Shown one piece after another: positions 25,300-34,680 of a stretch of 64,000 nucleotides of DNA (position 1 is its first letter; each line of letters starts with the position of its first letter). Origin of the DNA: Paenibacillus typhae. GTDB lineage: Bacteria; Bacillota; Bacilli; Paenibacillales; Paenibacillaceae. A program made the translations under genes and the position numbers. The notes below the pieces were generated by a model. It searched no databases, was not told the DNA's origin, and saw only the letters and a program-made list of their open reading frames with translations. Location: contig NZ_FNDX01000005.1 of assembly GCF_900099765.1 (NCBI RefSeq), forward strand, positions 142,057-206,056. Reading direction: 5' to 3'.

Positions 25300-27642
25300 C
25301 TACCACTTGGAGCCGCCGGAATTGCGGCCTGATTTGCCGCCGCCCCAGGAAGAGCCGCCGGAGGAACGCCCGCCCCCGCCCCAGGAGGAGCCGCCGGAGG
25401 AACGGCCGCCGCCGAAACCGCCGGAGGAAGGCGGGCCGGAGGACATCCGCTTGCGCGCCTGCTCCCTGCGCTGGCGCTCCCGCATCATGGCAAGCTGGGC
25501 CTGCCGCTCTGCTTCTTCCTTCTGCCGTACCAGGCGGTTCGCTTCTTCGACAAATGAGGAGATCTGGGCGGCGTAGGAGCGTCCTAGCGACTCCAGCTCA
25601 TCCAGGTTGTAAGGGCGTAAATTCAGCCTTGATTCAAGCTGCCCGTATTCAGGCAGCAGACTGGCCTGGAATCTGCTGCGGCCCGCCAATCCTCTGCTCT
25701 CCAGCAGACGCTGGGCTGAGTCTGCCCGCCCAAGGCCTTCCTGGAAGAGCCGCTTCACGCCTTCCAGCCGTTCGTTCAGCTCATCCAGGCTTTGCGAGAC
25801 ACTGCTAAACTGCTTGGCTGTCTCCTCCTGCAGCGTAAGCAGACGGTCAAGTCCGCTGCGCGCATTGTCGTACTCCCCGCGCTCGTCGCTGGTCCACGTT
25901 TCGATCTGCGGCACCTCACCGGCACCCTCGCGCAGCCGGTCGCCGGAGGAATCCAGCAGCTCAGCCAGGCTGGCAAGATGCTGCTCGGCAAACCGCATGC
26001 GGGCTTCAGCAAGCCGGCTCTGCAGCCCGCTCAGCCGCTGGGTCAGCCCGCTCCAGCTGCTGCGGACCGTCTCCAGATCCCGGCGGTTGCTCTGGCGGAT
26101 CTGCGCCTGCCGTTCAGTCATGGCAACCGCCTCCTGAACCAGCATATCCATGGTTGCGGCAATGCTGCGCACCTGATCCATTTCCCCGCTGCGCAGCGGG
26201 GCCTGCAGCGTTTCTGCTGCAGAGCGGGCCTGATCAAGGTTGTCGTAAGGCTTAACCTTCATATTGTGCAGAGCGTTCTGTTCAATGATTCCGGCAATCT
26301 TCGTACGTGCCGCAGCAAGAACACCCGGGAAACCCTGAAGCTTGTCGTGATAGACATCTACATCGCGCAGATCCTGTTCGATCTGCTCCTGCTGTTCCTG
26401 GGCCTCTTCGGTAATATCCTGAGCGGCAATCGGGTCGAACAGCTCAAGCTGATCTGCTTTGGCAGTCGCTTCGGCCAGCTCTTTCAGATCCTCGGCGATT
26501 TCCTGCAGCTCATAGCCTGTTTCTTTGACTGCCTCCTGTAGCTGGGTGTCCAGCTCAGGGGCGTCCTTCTTAAGCTCGGTAATCTGCTGTTTAACATTGC
26601 GGTCAGCGTCTGTAATCAAGGCAATCTGCCGCTCTTCATCCTCAAGCCGGGTGCGGAAGGCGGCTGCAGTCTGCTCCGCCTGGCCGATTGCCGACTTGAG
26701 CGCGGCGAGCTGATAGAACGCGGGCTGCGGGCTGCGGGCTGTGCCCTGCAGCGCTGAAATCTCCACCAGCTGGGCGTCCAGCCGTTTGGAGATGCCTGCA
26801 ACCATCTCGCCGGTCTTGCCCTGTACGATGCCCTGGAACGGCTGTAGCGTCTCAATAGCCCGGTTCGTCCGGACCAGCAGGTCAGCCAGCTGGTCCTGAA
26901 GCACACTGAGCTGCTTGCGGCGGCGCTGGCCGGTGACTAGCACATACAGCAGCAGAGCCAGCAGTGCCGCACCAGCGGCCATGGCCCCCAGGGTCACCAG
27001 CGGCAGGCCGGAGCTGCGGGACGCGGTCCCGCTTCCGGCACCCGGGCTGACCGATCCCCCGGGACCGCCAACCCCGCCGCCTGCGCTACCAGTACCAGTG
27101 CTTCCGGAGCTGCCAACCCCGCCTTCGCTTCCGTTGCCGGTTCCTCCGGAGCCCTGCGTACTGCCAAGAGACTGCAGCTCTGTAATCAGAGCGCTGATCC
27201 CGCTCGCAAAGTCGCCCTCTCTAGCGGAGGGAATGAAATAGGCGTCAATAATACCGGTGATAGCTGTGCTTCCTGTACCTCCGCCCTCGTTCTGCGACCA
27301 GCTGTTAATGGCATTCTGCAGTGAAGCATTGATGAAATTAAGCTCAACCTGCTGATCCCCTGCGGAGATCAGCAGAAGGATATCCTGGGAGGACAATCCC
27401 CAGCTGTCATATACATTGCTTGCAAAGTCGGTGGCGTTGGCGCCGTCAAGTGAATCTATAGTCAATACGTGGAAGGTATAACGCCCGTCTGCAGCAGCTT
27501 CGGCAATCGCCGCTGCCTCCCGGGAAGTGAGCATTCCGGCTTCATCGGTGACTAACCCCTGCTGTACGGGGAATCCGGCAGCCTGAGCTCCGGATATCCA
27601 CAGTACGCTGAGGATCATGAATAGAGACAATATCTTTTTCAA
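25300..27642 (-). CDS. TPM domain protein with coiled coil and Gly/Ser-rich tail
   Basis: 780 residues from a TTG at 27642. GGAG lies ten bases upstream, whereas a GTG at 27651 would touch the ribosome site. A signal peptide (MKKILSLFMILSVLWISG, then AQA) leads into a TPM domain (YgcG/Psb32 type, about residues 25-165). A linker rich in Gly, Ser and Thr, a membrane helix near residue 220, and about 480 residues of helical coiled coil follow. The tail repeats SSGGSSWGGG, a common end in this family. It is probably anchored with TPM outside and the coiled coil inside. The function is unknown. Confidence 0.85.
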   Translation of the reverse strand: MKKILSLFMILSVLWISGAQAAGFPVQQGLVTDEAGMLTSREAAAIAEAAADGRYTFHVLTIDSLDGANATDFASNVYDSWGLSSQDILLLISAGDQQVELNFINASLQNAINSWSQNEGGGTGSTAITGIIDAYFIPSAREGDFASGISALITELQSLGSTQGSGGTGNGSEGGVGSSGSTGTGSAGGGVGGPGGSVSPGAGSGTASRSSGLPLVTLGAMAAGAALLALLLYVLVTGQRRRKQLSVLQDQLADLLVRTNRAIETLQPFQGIVQGKTGEMVAGISKRLDAQLVEISALQGTARSPQPAFYQLAALKSAIGQAEQTAAAFRTRLEDEERQIALITDADRNVKQQITELKKDAPELDTQLQEAVKETGYELQEIAEDLKELAEATAKADQLELFDPIAAQDITEEAQEQQEQIEQDLRDVDVYHDKLQGFPGVLAAARTKIAGIIEQNALHNMKVKPYDNLDQARSAAETLQAPLRSGEMDQVRSIAATMDMLVQEAVAMTERQAQIRQSNRRDLETVRSSWSGLTQRLSGLQSRLAEARMRFAEQHLASLAELLDSSGDRLREGAGEVPQIETWTSDERGEYDNARSGLDRLLTLQEETAKQFSSVSQSLDELNERLEGVKRLFQEGLGRADSAQRLLESRGLAGRSRFQASLLPEYGQLESRLNLRPYNLDELESLGRSYAAQISSFVEEANRLVRQKEEAERQAQLAMMRERQRREQARKRMSSGPPSSGGFGGGRSSGGSSWGGGGRSSGGSSWGGGKSGRNSGGSKW

Positions 27643-27783
27643 TTTGAGCACACTCCGTTCTAAGGGACTATGGCCCGGTTTATTATTGTGATTATACCCT
27701 ATTAGGCGACTGAAATCCCAGGCCGTGCAGGATAAGGCTGCTTAAGGAGTCTTTATGCCGGCTCTGTCAGGCCCGCTCAAACA

Positions 27784-27815
27784 AAAAAACGCATCCCCGT
27801 AATACGGGAATGCGC
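27784..27815 (-). terminator. Terminator of the 47-residue protein gene
   Basis: CGCATCCCCGTA and TACGGGAATGCG pair with one wobble. A run of seven A at the low-coordinate side gives a T run on the minus strand. Confidence 0.85.
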
Positions 27816-27829
27816 AATCAGCATGTCTG

Positions 27830-27973
27830 CTATCTGGTCTGCAGGCAGAGTATATATTGCAGGCGGGATTTAATTTCCTTTTGCCATTTCAGGTCTCCGA
27901 CTTTAACGGCAAGATTGAGCAGATCCAGATAATCGTCAACCTGTAATGCTGTCCGGGTAGTGGCTGCGTTCAT
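27830..27973 (-). CDS. Small soluble protein next to a Fur box
   Basis: 47 codons with a good ribosome site (AAAAGGAGA, 11 bases before ATG) and its own terminator, so a real gene is likely. The sequence starts MNAATTRTALQVDDYLDLLN and continues LAVKVGDLKWQKEIKSRLQY. It is helical, without a signal or membrane segment and with a lysine- and arginine-containing second half. I do not recognise a family. A perfect Fur box lies 62 bases upstream of the start codon, overlapping the region where its promoter must be. Small Fur-controlled proteins (FbpA, FbpB, FbpC in Bacillus subtilis) assist iron-sparing RNA; kinship is not shown by sequence. Confidence 0.65.
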   Translation of the reverse strand: MNAATTRTALQVDDYLDLLNLAVKVGDLKWQKEIKSRLQYILCLQTR

Positions 27974-28034
27974 GGGTGTTCAGTCTCCTTTTGGCTCAAT
28001 ATAGTGAAGGGATAGAATGTGTATAATTCAATAA

Positions 28035-28049
28035 TGATAATCATTATCA
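28035..28049. promoter_or_regulatory. Perfect Fur box (7-1-7)
   Basis: TGATAATCATTATCA is identical to the Bacillus 7-1-7 Fur consensus TGATAATnATTATCA. The longer stretch AATAATGATAATCATTATC (28030-28048) matches 18 of 19 positions of the classical Fur box. It lies between the minus-strand 47-residue gene and the plus-strand GGDEF-EAL gene, 62 bases from the former and 213 from the latter, so the former is the likelier target. Confidence 0.85.
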
Positions 28050-28261
28050 CTGGTTATTGTTATTATCCACATTTTGCCCCCAAAAAGCAATATAAAATTA
28101 TAGGCTCTAACTTTTTTTCTTTGAAATCAGGCCTACATATGGACACAGTTGCACATTTTATCACATTTACAGAGAGGATGGGCAGGAACCCTACCATATT
28201 TTGTCGAATAAAACTTGATATGATAGCCCTTAGCTGATTTTGGGGAAGAAGGAGAATTGCA

Positions 28262-31200
28262 ATGAAGCGGTGTAAATGTTTGCTTCTGATTAGCATCTTG
28301 CTTATGCTGGCACCGCCTGCTGCCGCCCGCGCTGAAAGACAGGATATCAAGTACCAGGCAGAATTGGATTACCCGCCTTTCAAGTATATTCAGAACGGTT
28401 ATTTAACCGGGTTTGATATTGATCTCACGAGCATGGTTTTTGAAAAGCAGGAATATCTGATCCGCTACAGCACCGGAGACTGGGAACAGACATACCAGCT
28501 GCTGACCAGTGGTCAAATTGACACAACCGGACTTATGGCAGTAACAGAGCAGCGGAAAAAAGAGATCCTTTTCTCCACCCCGGTATTCAAAAGTTACGTA
28601 TCAGTATATTCGCGGCAGGCGCTCAAGGACAAGGTAACCCTGGGCACGCTTGGGAACTACAAGATTGGGGTAGGACATAGCCAATATTCCGCAGCGCTGC
28701 TGCAGAGCAAGGCAGGCATTTCGAAATACATAGAATACCCTACTGTACCGGATGCGCTGGAAGCTCTCGTAAAAGGTGAAATTGACCTGCTGTTTGAGAA
28801 TCAGGGGGTTGTTGACTACCTGATTGTCGAGCAGGGACTGACCGGCAACGTAATCCGTAAAATTAGCAACCTTTACCCGGTAGATGTGGCTTACGGCATA
28901 AGCACCTCATCTCCGGAGCTTGTCCCGTATATTAATGCAAGGCTGGAGCGACTTCAGCGTTCAGGTGCCTTCGAGGAACTGTACCAGCAGTATTTCTTTA
29001 CACATTCGGCCGGTTACACCGCCATGATAAATGACCGGATTATTTTTGGAATTGTTATTGGTTTATGTCTGCTTCTCTTCGGAATTGTATCCATTAGAAT
29101 GTATATCCGGCGGCTGAGAAGGACGATTCATTCGGAGCAGGAGTTTTTTGAAGATGTGATCGAGCATACCGGAATGATTGTATGGGCGGTATCCGGGGAT
29201 GGCCGGGTAACACGCTTCAATCAGTTTGCTGAGAAGATGACCGGGCTGAAGGAACATGAGGTGCTTGGCAAAAAGCTCAGCGAGCTTCCCGAACTGGACG
29301 GCGATGTTTCGCTGCTGCGCGATCTGTTGACCAGGGCGGTCTGTCAGGATTTTGTCAACAATGTAGAGCTGAAGCTGCCGGAGCATTCGCCGGAGGCGAG
29401 GTTTTTCTCCATCCGGACCACGCTGATCAAAGGAATGGATGACCATGATGAGGCGGTTTATCTGCTGGTGGGACTGGATATCGATGACTGCAAGCAGAAT
29501 GAGCTGAAGCTGCAGCTCAGCTATGAGGAGCTGGAATCGACCTACGAGGAATTAACGGCGACGGAGACCGAATTGCAGGAGCAGTTATACAGGCTGAGTG
29601 TGAGTGAGCGCCGGCTGCGCCTGACCTCTGAAGGCTCCGGTGCGTATATGTGGGAGCTGGACTGGAAAACCGGGTTCTACAAGCTCTCGGAGCGCTGGTA
29701 TGAGGTGATGGGGTATACGGAGGATGAAATTAACGGGATGGAAAACGGGGTTCTCAGCATCATTCACCCCGATGATCAGGCGTCAGCCGATAAGGCGAGA
29801 CAGGCGCACCTGAGCGGAAAGACTCCAATCTATGAGACCGAGTACCGCATGCGTACAAAAGACAATCATTATATCTGGTTTGAAGTAAGAGGGAAGGCTA
29901 TTGTTGATCCTGTAGATCAGCTCAAGCTGTTCAACGGCTCGCTCATTGATATCAGCAGGCGCAAGCAGGCAGAATTCAAGCTGAATAACAGCTATCAGGA
30001 GCTGGAAGCAACGTATGAACAGCTTACGGCGACACAGCAGGAGCTTGTAGAGCAGTATGATATGCTGCTGGAAAATCAGAAGAACATGCACCGGCTGGCC
30101 TATATGGATTCGCTCAGCAATCTGCCGAACCGGATTTCCCTGCTGGAGGCAATGGAGAACTATTTCCGGCGGCCGGGCGGCAAAGCGGCGCTGATGTTCG
30201 TGGACACCGATAATTTCAAATATATCAATGATACACTGGGCCATAAATCCGGCGATATTCTGATCCGTAAGGCAAGTGAACGGCTGCAGTCGCTTGTCCA
30301 GGGCAAGGGAATGCTCTCCAGGCTCGGCGGGGATGAGTTCGTCGTCTTTATCGAGGATGCTGAAGACCGCAATGCGGTGCTTACGCTGGCGGACGATATT
30401 ATGCGGGCTTTCCGCAGGTCGATCCTGATCGGGGAGAGCAACCTCTATGTGTCGGTCAGCATTGGTATCTCCTTCTACCCGGAAGACGGGGAGACGACGG
30501 AGGAGATTCTCAAGAATGCCGATGTGGCGATGTACCGGGCCAAAGAGGAAGGCAAGGGTACCTACGTTATTTATGACAAGTCGATGCATACCGCTTTCAA
30601 TGAACGGATGCATATTGAAAAGCATCTGCGCAGCGCAATGAACAACAATGAGTTTGAACTGCATTATCAGCCGCAGGCAGACATCAGGACAGGAGAAATC
30701 ACCGGATTCGAAGCCCTGATCCGCTGGAACAGTCCGGTGCTCGGGTTCGTATCTCCGCTCTCCTTCATCAAGGTTGCCGAGGATTCCAGGCTTATTATCT
30801 ACATCGGGGAATGGGTTCTGCGGGAAGCCTGCAGCTTCATGAAGAGTATACATGAGCGTACCGGAAGGCTCTATAAAATATCCGTCAATATTTCTATCAT
30901 CCAGCTTCTGCAGGATGATTTCGTTGAAATCGTGCTGGACAGCCTGAAGCAAAGCGGGCTTGCACCAAGCTGCCTGGAGCTGGAGATTACAGAATCAATC
31001 TTTATGGAGTCGTTCGAGAGTACAGTCAGCAAGCTGGAATTCCTTAAGTCACGCGGTATCCGGATTGCCCTTGATGATTTCGGAACCGGCTATTCCTCGC
31101 TGAGCTATCTGCAGCAGCTGCCGATCTCTACGCTCAAGATGGACAAAATCTTTATCGACTCCCTGGCCGATCAGGCCTACAGCGAATCCTTCGTCCAGAC

Positions 31201-31366
31201 TATCATTGTGCTTGGCCATAAAATGGGGCTGGATGTCGTGGCCGAAGGGGTCGAGGATGACAGCCAGCTGGCATTTCTGAACGAATCGGGCTGTGACAAG
31301 GTCCAGGGTTACCTGATCAGCAGGCCTGTGCCTCAGCGGGGGGTATGGGAGCTGCTGGAGCATTAG
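28262..31366 (+). CDS. Sensor GGDEF-EAL protein with periplasmic-binding domain
   Basis: 1034 residues. A signal sequence is followed by an extracellular solute-binding (SBP_bac_3-like) domain (about 30-250: AELDYPPFKYIQNGYLTGFD), which probably senses an amino acid or similar ligand. A membrane helix lies near 262-285, two PAS domains at about 300-420 and 465-590, then a coiled segment. The GGDEF domain has an intact RLGGDEF at about 687-693 and the EAL domain an intact EAL at 817-819, with DDFGTGYSS later. Both catalytic halves look active, so it could make and degrade c-di-GMP. The 0A-box-like TGTCGAA at 28202-28208 lies upstream. AGAAGGAG precedes the ATG. Confidence 0.92.
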   Translation: MKRCKCLLLISILLMLAPPAAARAERQDIKYQAELDYPPFKYIQNGYLTGFDIDLTSMVFEKQEYLIRYSTGDWEQTYQLLTSGQIDTTGLMAVTEQRKKEILFSTPVFKSYVSVYSRQALKDKVTLGTLGNYKIGVGHSQYSAALLQSKAGISKYIEYPTVPDALEALVKGEIDLLFENQGVVDYLIVEQGLTGNVIRKISNLYPVDVAYGISTSSPELVPYINARLERLQRSGAFEELYQQYFFTHSAGYTAMINDRIIFGIVIGLCLLLFGIVSIRMYIRRLRRTIHSEQEFFEDVIEHTGMIVWAVSGDGRVTRFNQFAEKMTGLKEHEVLGKKLSELPELDGDVSLLRDLLTRAVCQDFVNNVELKLPEHSPEARFFSIRTTLIKGMDDHDEAVYLLVGLDIDDCKQNELKLQLSYEELESTYEELTATETELQEQLYRLSVSERRLRLTSEGSGAYMWELDWKTGFYKLSERWYEVMGYTEDEINGMENGVLSIIHPDDQASADKARQAHLSGKTPIYETEYRMRTKDNHYIWFEVRGKAIVDPVDQLKLFNGSLIDISRRKQAEFKLNNSYQELEATYEQLTATQQELVEQYDMLLENQKNMHRLAYMDSLSNLPNRISLLEAMENYFRRPGGKAALMFVDTDNFKYINDTLGHKSGDILIRKASERLQSLVQGKGMLSRLGGDEFVVFIEDAEDRNAVLTLADDIMRAFRRSILIGESNLYVSVSIGISFYPEDGETTEEILKNADVAMYRAKEEGKGTYVIYDKSMHTAFNERMHIEKHLRSAMNNNEFELHYQPQADIRTGEITGFEALIRWNSPVLGFVSPLSFIKVAEDSRLIIYIGEWVLREACSFMKSIHERTGRLYKISVNISIIQLLQDDFVEIVLDSLKQSGLAPSCLELEITESIFMESFESTVSKLEFLKSRGIRIALDDFGTGYSSLSYLQQLPISTLKMDKIFIDSLADQAYSESFVQTIIVLGHKMGLDVVAEGVEDDSQLAFLNESGCDKVQGYLISRPVPQRGVWELLEH

Positions 31367-31402
31367 AATTAACGCCAGGGCATCCCGGGGCAAACAGAAC
31401 AG

Positions 31403-31436
31403 AACGGATCTGCGTGAATTACGCAGATCCGTTTTG
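31403..31436 (+). terminator. Terminator serving as intron target
   Basis: AACGGATCTGCGT and ACGCAGATCCGTT form a 13-base-pair stem followed by TTGTTGT. The group IIC intron begins seven bases later, as expected for introns that insert behind terminator stems. Confidence 0.9.
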
Positions 31437-31868
31437 TTGTAAGTGCGCCCGGCATGGGCGATAACTAGGCGGTGAAAGTCCGCTACAGGCTTGGCAGTAG
31501 GAACTGTTAGCCAAAGGCAAGGGTGTCCGCCGCGAGGCGGAATCTGAAGGAAGCCGGAGGCAAAACCTCGGTCTGACGAACAGAAATCACATAGAAGGCA
31601 TCTTGGGACGGACGAGCTTGCTTAACAAAGCGAAGTCCAATACTGCCCGAATCTCAGGGTGTAAATGTGGCAGATAGATGAGGGGAAAGTTATCGCTCTT
31701 ACCCGGGGAGGTCTCACAGACGTCCGGTAGGGAAAAAAAAATCCGAACGACGGAGTAAAGCTTGCTGTGAGAAGTCAGCAGAGGTCATAGTACCGGGAAG
31801 TTTTTTTTTTTCGGGAAGGGCCAAACGATCGTAAGTCTCGAGTACAGACCGAAAGGAGAGTTGGCGCG

Positions 31869-33260
31869 ATGAAAGCAGAATACCGAAAGGGCTGCCTGCA
31901 AAGGGATAGCGTGGAACGCGAAGAGTATGCGGGAGTGCGGAGTGCCGACATTCGGGAACGTAGGGAAAGAGGCGGTGCAATGGACCTGCTCGAGCGGATT
32001 CTGGACAGAGATAATCTGAACAGAGCGTACAAGCAGGTTAAACGCAACCATGGAGCGCCGGGAATCGACGGGATGACCGTAGAAGAGGCGCTGCCTTGGC
32101 TGCAGGAACACAAGGACGAACTTTTGCAAAGCATCCAGGAGGGCCGGTACAAGCCTAGCCCGGTACGGCGCAAAGAAATCCCCAAACCAGATGGAAGTGG
32201 AGTGCGGAAGCTTGGCATCCCTACGGTGATAGACCGTGTGATTCAACAAGCGATCTCCCAGCAGCTACAGCCCCTGTTTGAGCCGCTTTTCTCAGACGGA
32301 AGCTACGGGTACCGCCCCGGGCGGAGTGCGCAGCAAGCCATCCGCAAGGTGAAAGAGTATGCACAGCAAGGTTACAGCCACGCAGTCGAAATCGACCTCT
32401 CCAAATATTTTGACACCCTGAATCATGAACTGCTAATGAATCTGCTGCGTAAGCAAATCCCGGACCACCGTGTAACCGACCTCATTAAGAAATATCTGAA
32501 AAGTGGGGTGATGGAGCACGGGGTACACGGCAAAACGGAGGAAGGCTCTCCGCAAGGAGGCCCGTTATCTCCACTGCTTGCGAATATTTACCTGAACGAA
32601 TTTGACCAGGAAATGAGCAGCCGTGGAGTGAAGGTGATTCGATATGCAGACGATATCGTGGTACTCGCGAAAAGCAAACGGGCAGCCATGCGGCTTCTGG
32701 AATCCTGCCGGAAGTACCTGGAGAACAAACTAAGACTCCAAATAAATACGCAGAAGAGTAAGGTCGTAAGCGTAGTGGCGCGGAAGCATTTCAAGTTTCT
32801 TGGCTTTGCTCTGGGGAAGAACGGAAAGGGGCTGTATATTCGCGCCCATAGTCAATCCCTCGCCAAAGCAAAGAAGAAATTGAAAGAACTGACGAGCCGC
32901 AGTCAGGGCAGGAATGTTAGGCAAGTGATGGAGAAGGTAAAAGTATACATTCGCGGCTGGTTGGGCTACTTTTATGTAGCCGATATAAAGCGAATCTTGC
33001 AAAGCTGGAGTGAATGGCTGCGTAGAAGGCTGCGGATGTACATCTGGAAACAGTGGAAGAAGCCCAAAACAAAGGTACAGAACCTAAGGAAACTGGGAAT
33101 ACCGGAGTGGCAGGCATACCAATGGGGGAACTCCCGCTTGGGCTACTGGCGAGTGGCCGGAAGCCCAGTACTGTCCCGTTCCATAACAAACGAAAAGCTC
33201 GCACAGGCCGGGTATTATGACTTCCCAGCACAGTACGAGCATTTACGTAAATTGCACTAA
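31869..33260 (+). CDS. ltrA: Group II intron reverse transcriptase/maturase
   Basis: 463 residues from the ATG at 31869 (AAAGGAGAG upstream). The conserved body begins at MDLLERILDRDNL (31980), so a shorter start is possible. Reverse transcriptase blocks are intact: IPKPDGSGVRKLGIPTVIDR, SYGYRPGRSAQQA, DLSKYFDTLNH, GSPQGGPLSPLLANIYL and the catalytic YADD. A maturase X domain follows (GWLGYFYVADI, RRRLRMYIWKQWKKPKTK). No C-terminal HNH endonuclease is present, as in class C introns such as those of Geobacillus and Bacillus halodurans. There is no frameshift or stop, so the element may still move. Confidence 0.95.
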   Translation: MKAEYRKGCLQRDSVEREEYAGVRSADIRERRERGGAMDLLERILDRDNLNRAYKQVKRNHGAPGIDGMTVEEALPWLQEHKDELLQSIQEGRYKPSPVRRKEIPKPDGSGVRKLGIPTVIDRVIQQAISQQLQPLFEPLFSDGSYGYRPGRSAQQAIRKVKEYAQQGYSHAVEIDLSKYFDTLNHELLMNLLRKQIPDHRVTDLIKKYLKSGVMEHGVHGKTEEGSPQGGPLSPLLANIYLNEFDQEMSSRGVKVIRYADDIVVLAKSKRAAMRLLESCRKYLENKLRLQINTQKSKVVSVVARKHFKFLGFALGKNGKGLYIRAHSQSLAKAKKKLKELTSRSQGRNVRQVMEKVKVYIRGWLGYFYVADIKRILQSWSEWLRRRLRMYIWKQWKKPKTKVQNLRKLGIPEWQAYQWGNSRLGYWRVAGSPVLSRSITNEKLAQAGYYDFPAQYEHLRKLH

Positions 33261-33268
33261 TGCGGTTG

Positions 33269-33301
33269 AACCGCCGTATACCGAACGGTACGTACGGTGG
33301 T
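33269..33301 (+). ncRNA. Group II intron domain V
   Basis: A 33-base hairpin, ACCGCCGTATACC then GAAC then GGTACGTACGGTGGT, is the catalytic domain V. Domain VI (GAGGTCGGCTGC ... GGGCAGCCTCC) follows at about 33305-33338. Confidence 0.85.
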
Positions 33302-33353
33302 GTGAGAGGTCGGCTGCTCAGTTAATGGGCAGCCTCCTACTCGATTTCAGGGG

Positions 33354-34448
33354 TTATTTCAGGACGATCTTGTTTTTCCCCGTCTTCTTGGCTTCGTACA
33401 AGGCGTCATCTGCCTGCTGAAAGGTGTAGCTCTTCGTATCGGAGACCGAAAACTCATGCATGCCGATGCTGACGGTTACAGATCCGCCGTTCATTTCTTC
33501 AATCGGCATGCCGGCTATTCCTGTCAGAATCCGTTCCATGATCTCCTGTGCCTCCTTCAACTGCTTGGCGGTCAGAATGACTACGAATTCCTCTCCTCCA
33601 TACCGGGCGGCGAAATCATCGGTGCCGATATGCTTCAGCACTACGGAGGCTACCTGCTTGAGCACAATATCGCCCACCCAGTGCCCGTACTGGTCATTCA
33701 CTTTCTTGAAATTGTCGATATCCAGGACAGCCAACTGCATCGGAAACGGGTTGTTCTGCTGATGATCAATCAGCCAGCCGAGATATTCGTGAAAGGTCTT
33801 GTGATTATACAAATCGGTCAGCGGATCAATCTTGGACAGCCGGTCCATGATGATATTCTGAATGCGCAGATCCTGCTCCGCCTTCACAGAATCCTGAAGG
33901 GACCGCATAAGATCCCGGCCGCGGCCGATCACACCGAATCCGGCCAGTGAGGTGCCGGCAAAAATCAGCGCAATCATAATATGCTGAATCCGCAGCGTAT
34001 ATTCGTAGACTGGTGTATTCATGAACAGCATGACGGTGTATAGCAGACAGATCAGCGAGGATGCCTTCATATAGCTGCTCTTGAGATAGATCATGGATAC
34101 AAGCAGCGGAAGAAGCATGATAAGCGGCTTAACCTCGTACTCGGTACTGAGATTGGTGATAATCAGGATAGCGTAGATATGACTTGCGACAACAATCGAG
34201 AATTCCGAGAATACCGGTCTCCACCTGTAGATTGCCTCTAGAGTGAGGATCAGAATAAGGATGACTGAGTCTGGTATAAATACATGCGTCACGAAATATT
34301 GTGTGTCGGTGAATTCAGGTCTATGGCCCCACATGGATAGTGAGATGAAAAGCTGACTAGCCAAATATACCAGGAGAACCATCCAGAAGGTATTGAGGAG
34401 TACCCGGTTCCAGTAGCTTTGGCGAGGAGTTGGCGGCGGGATGTGCAT
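33354..34448 (-). CDS. Membrane diguanylate cyclase
   Basis: 364 residues from an ATG at 34448, chosen because GAGG lies eight bases upstream. The open frame runs further up (to 34631), but those residues look non-coding. About six membrane segments fill residues 15-185 (LLNTFWMVLLVYLASQLFI and others). A short coiled linker and a GGDEF domain follow, with the active-site motif RYGGEEF at about 281-287 and the start DPLTDLYNHKTF. It should make c-di-GMP in response to a membrane signal. TTCGACA at 34487-34493, the complement of a Spo0A box, lies just upstream of the start. The intron ends nine bases past the stop codon. Confidence 0.9.
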   Translation of the reverse strand: MHIPPPTPRQSYWNRVLLNTFWMVLLVYLASQLFISLSMWGHRPEFTDTQYFVTHVFIPDSVILILILTLEAIYRWRPVFSEFSIVVASHIYAILIITNLSTEYEVKPLIMLLPLLVSMIYLKSSYMKASSLICLLYTVMLFMNTPVYEYTLRIQHIMIALIFAGTSLAGFGVIGRGRDLMRSLQDSVKAEQDLRIQNIIMDRLSKIDPLTDLYNHKTFHEYLGWLIDHQQNNPFPMQLAVLDIDNFKKVNDQYGHWVGDIVLKQVASVVLKHIGTDDFAARYGGEEFVVILTAKQLKEAQEIMERILTGIAGMPIEEMNGGSVTVSIGMHEFSVSDTKSYTFQQADDALYEAKKTGKNKIVLK

Positions 34449-34622
34449 AAACATTTCCTCATTTCCAGTTACAATATAACTATATATTCGACAAATATCA
34501 CTCTTATCCTTCCACCTACTGTAAACAATATAATGTTCGTGTTTTAGCATGATATTTACTTTTTTTAATTTAATATAATCTATGTATTTGAATAAAACAC
34601 GAATTATAATTGAGATAAAGCA

Positions 34623-34651
34623 TTGACACATTCGCCTGTTTTCTGTAAAAT
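34623..34651 (+). promoter_or_regulatory. Sigma-A promoter of the riboswitch transcript
   Basis: TTGACA, a 17-base spacer and TAAAAT. The -35 is a perfect consensus; the aptamer starts about 30 bases after the -10. Confidence 0.85.
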
Positions 34652-34680
34652 TCCTATTGGCTCATATAATAAATGAAGCT

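Larger units (their letters stand above)
31443..33345 (+). mobile_element. Group IIC intron
   Basis: The 5' end is GTGCGCCC, matching group II intron starts, and lies directly after a terminator stem and T run. A structured leader of about 420 bases is followed by an intron-encoded reverse transcriptase, then domain V (33269-33301) and domain VI. The 3' end is read as CTACTCGAT, ending at 33345; this boundary is uncertain by a few bases. The domain V start has CGC rather than AGC as the catalytic triad, which fits class IIC. Target choice and an RT without an endonuclease domain agree. It sits between two convergent genes and interrupts none. Confidence 0.88.

Noticed and set aside
28019..28237. 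72-codon frame covering the Fur box
   Set aside because: No ribosome site, AT-rich random-looking translation, and it runs through the regulatory region.
31714..31811. Poly-A and poly-T tracts as a separate terminator or sequencing artefact
   Set aside because: They lie inside the intron leader and can pair with each other; an artefact cannot be excluded without reads, but no gene frame depends on them.
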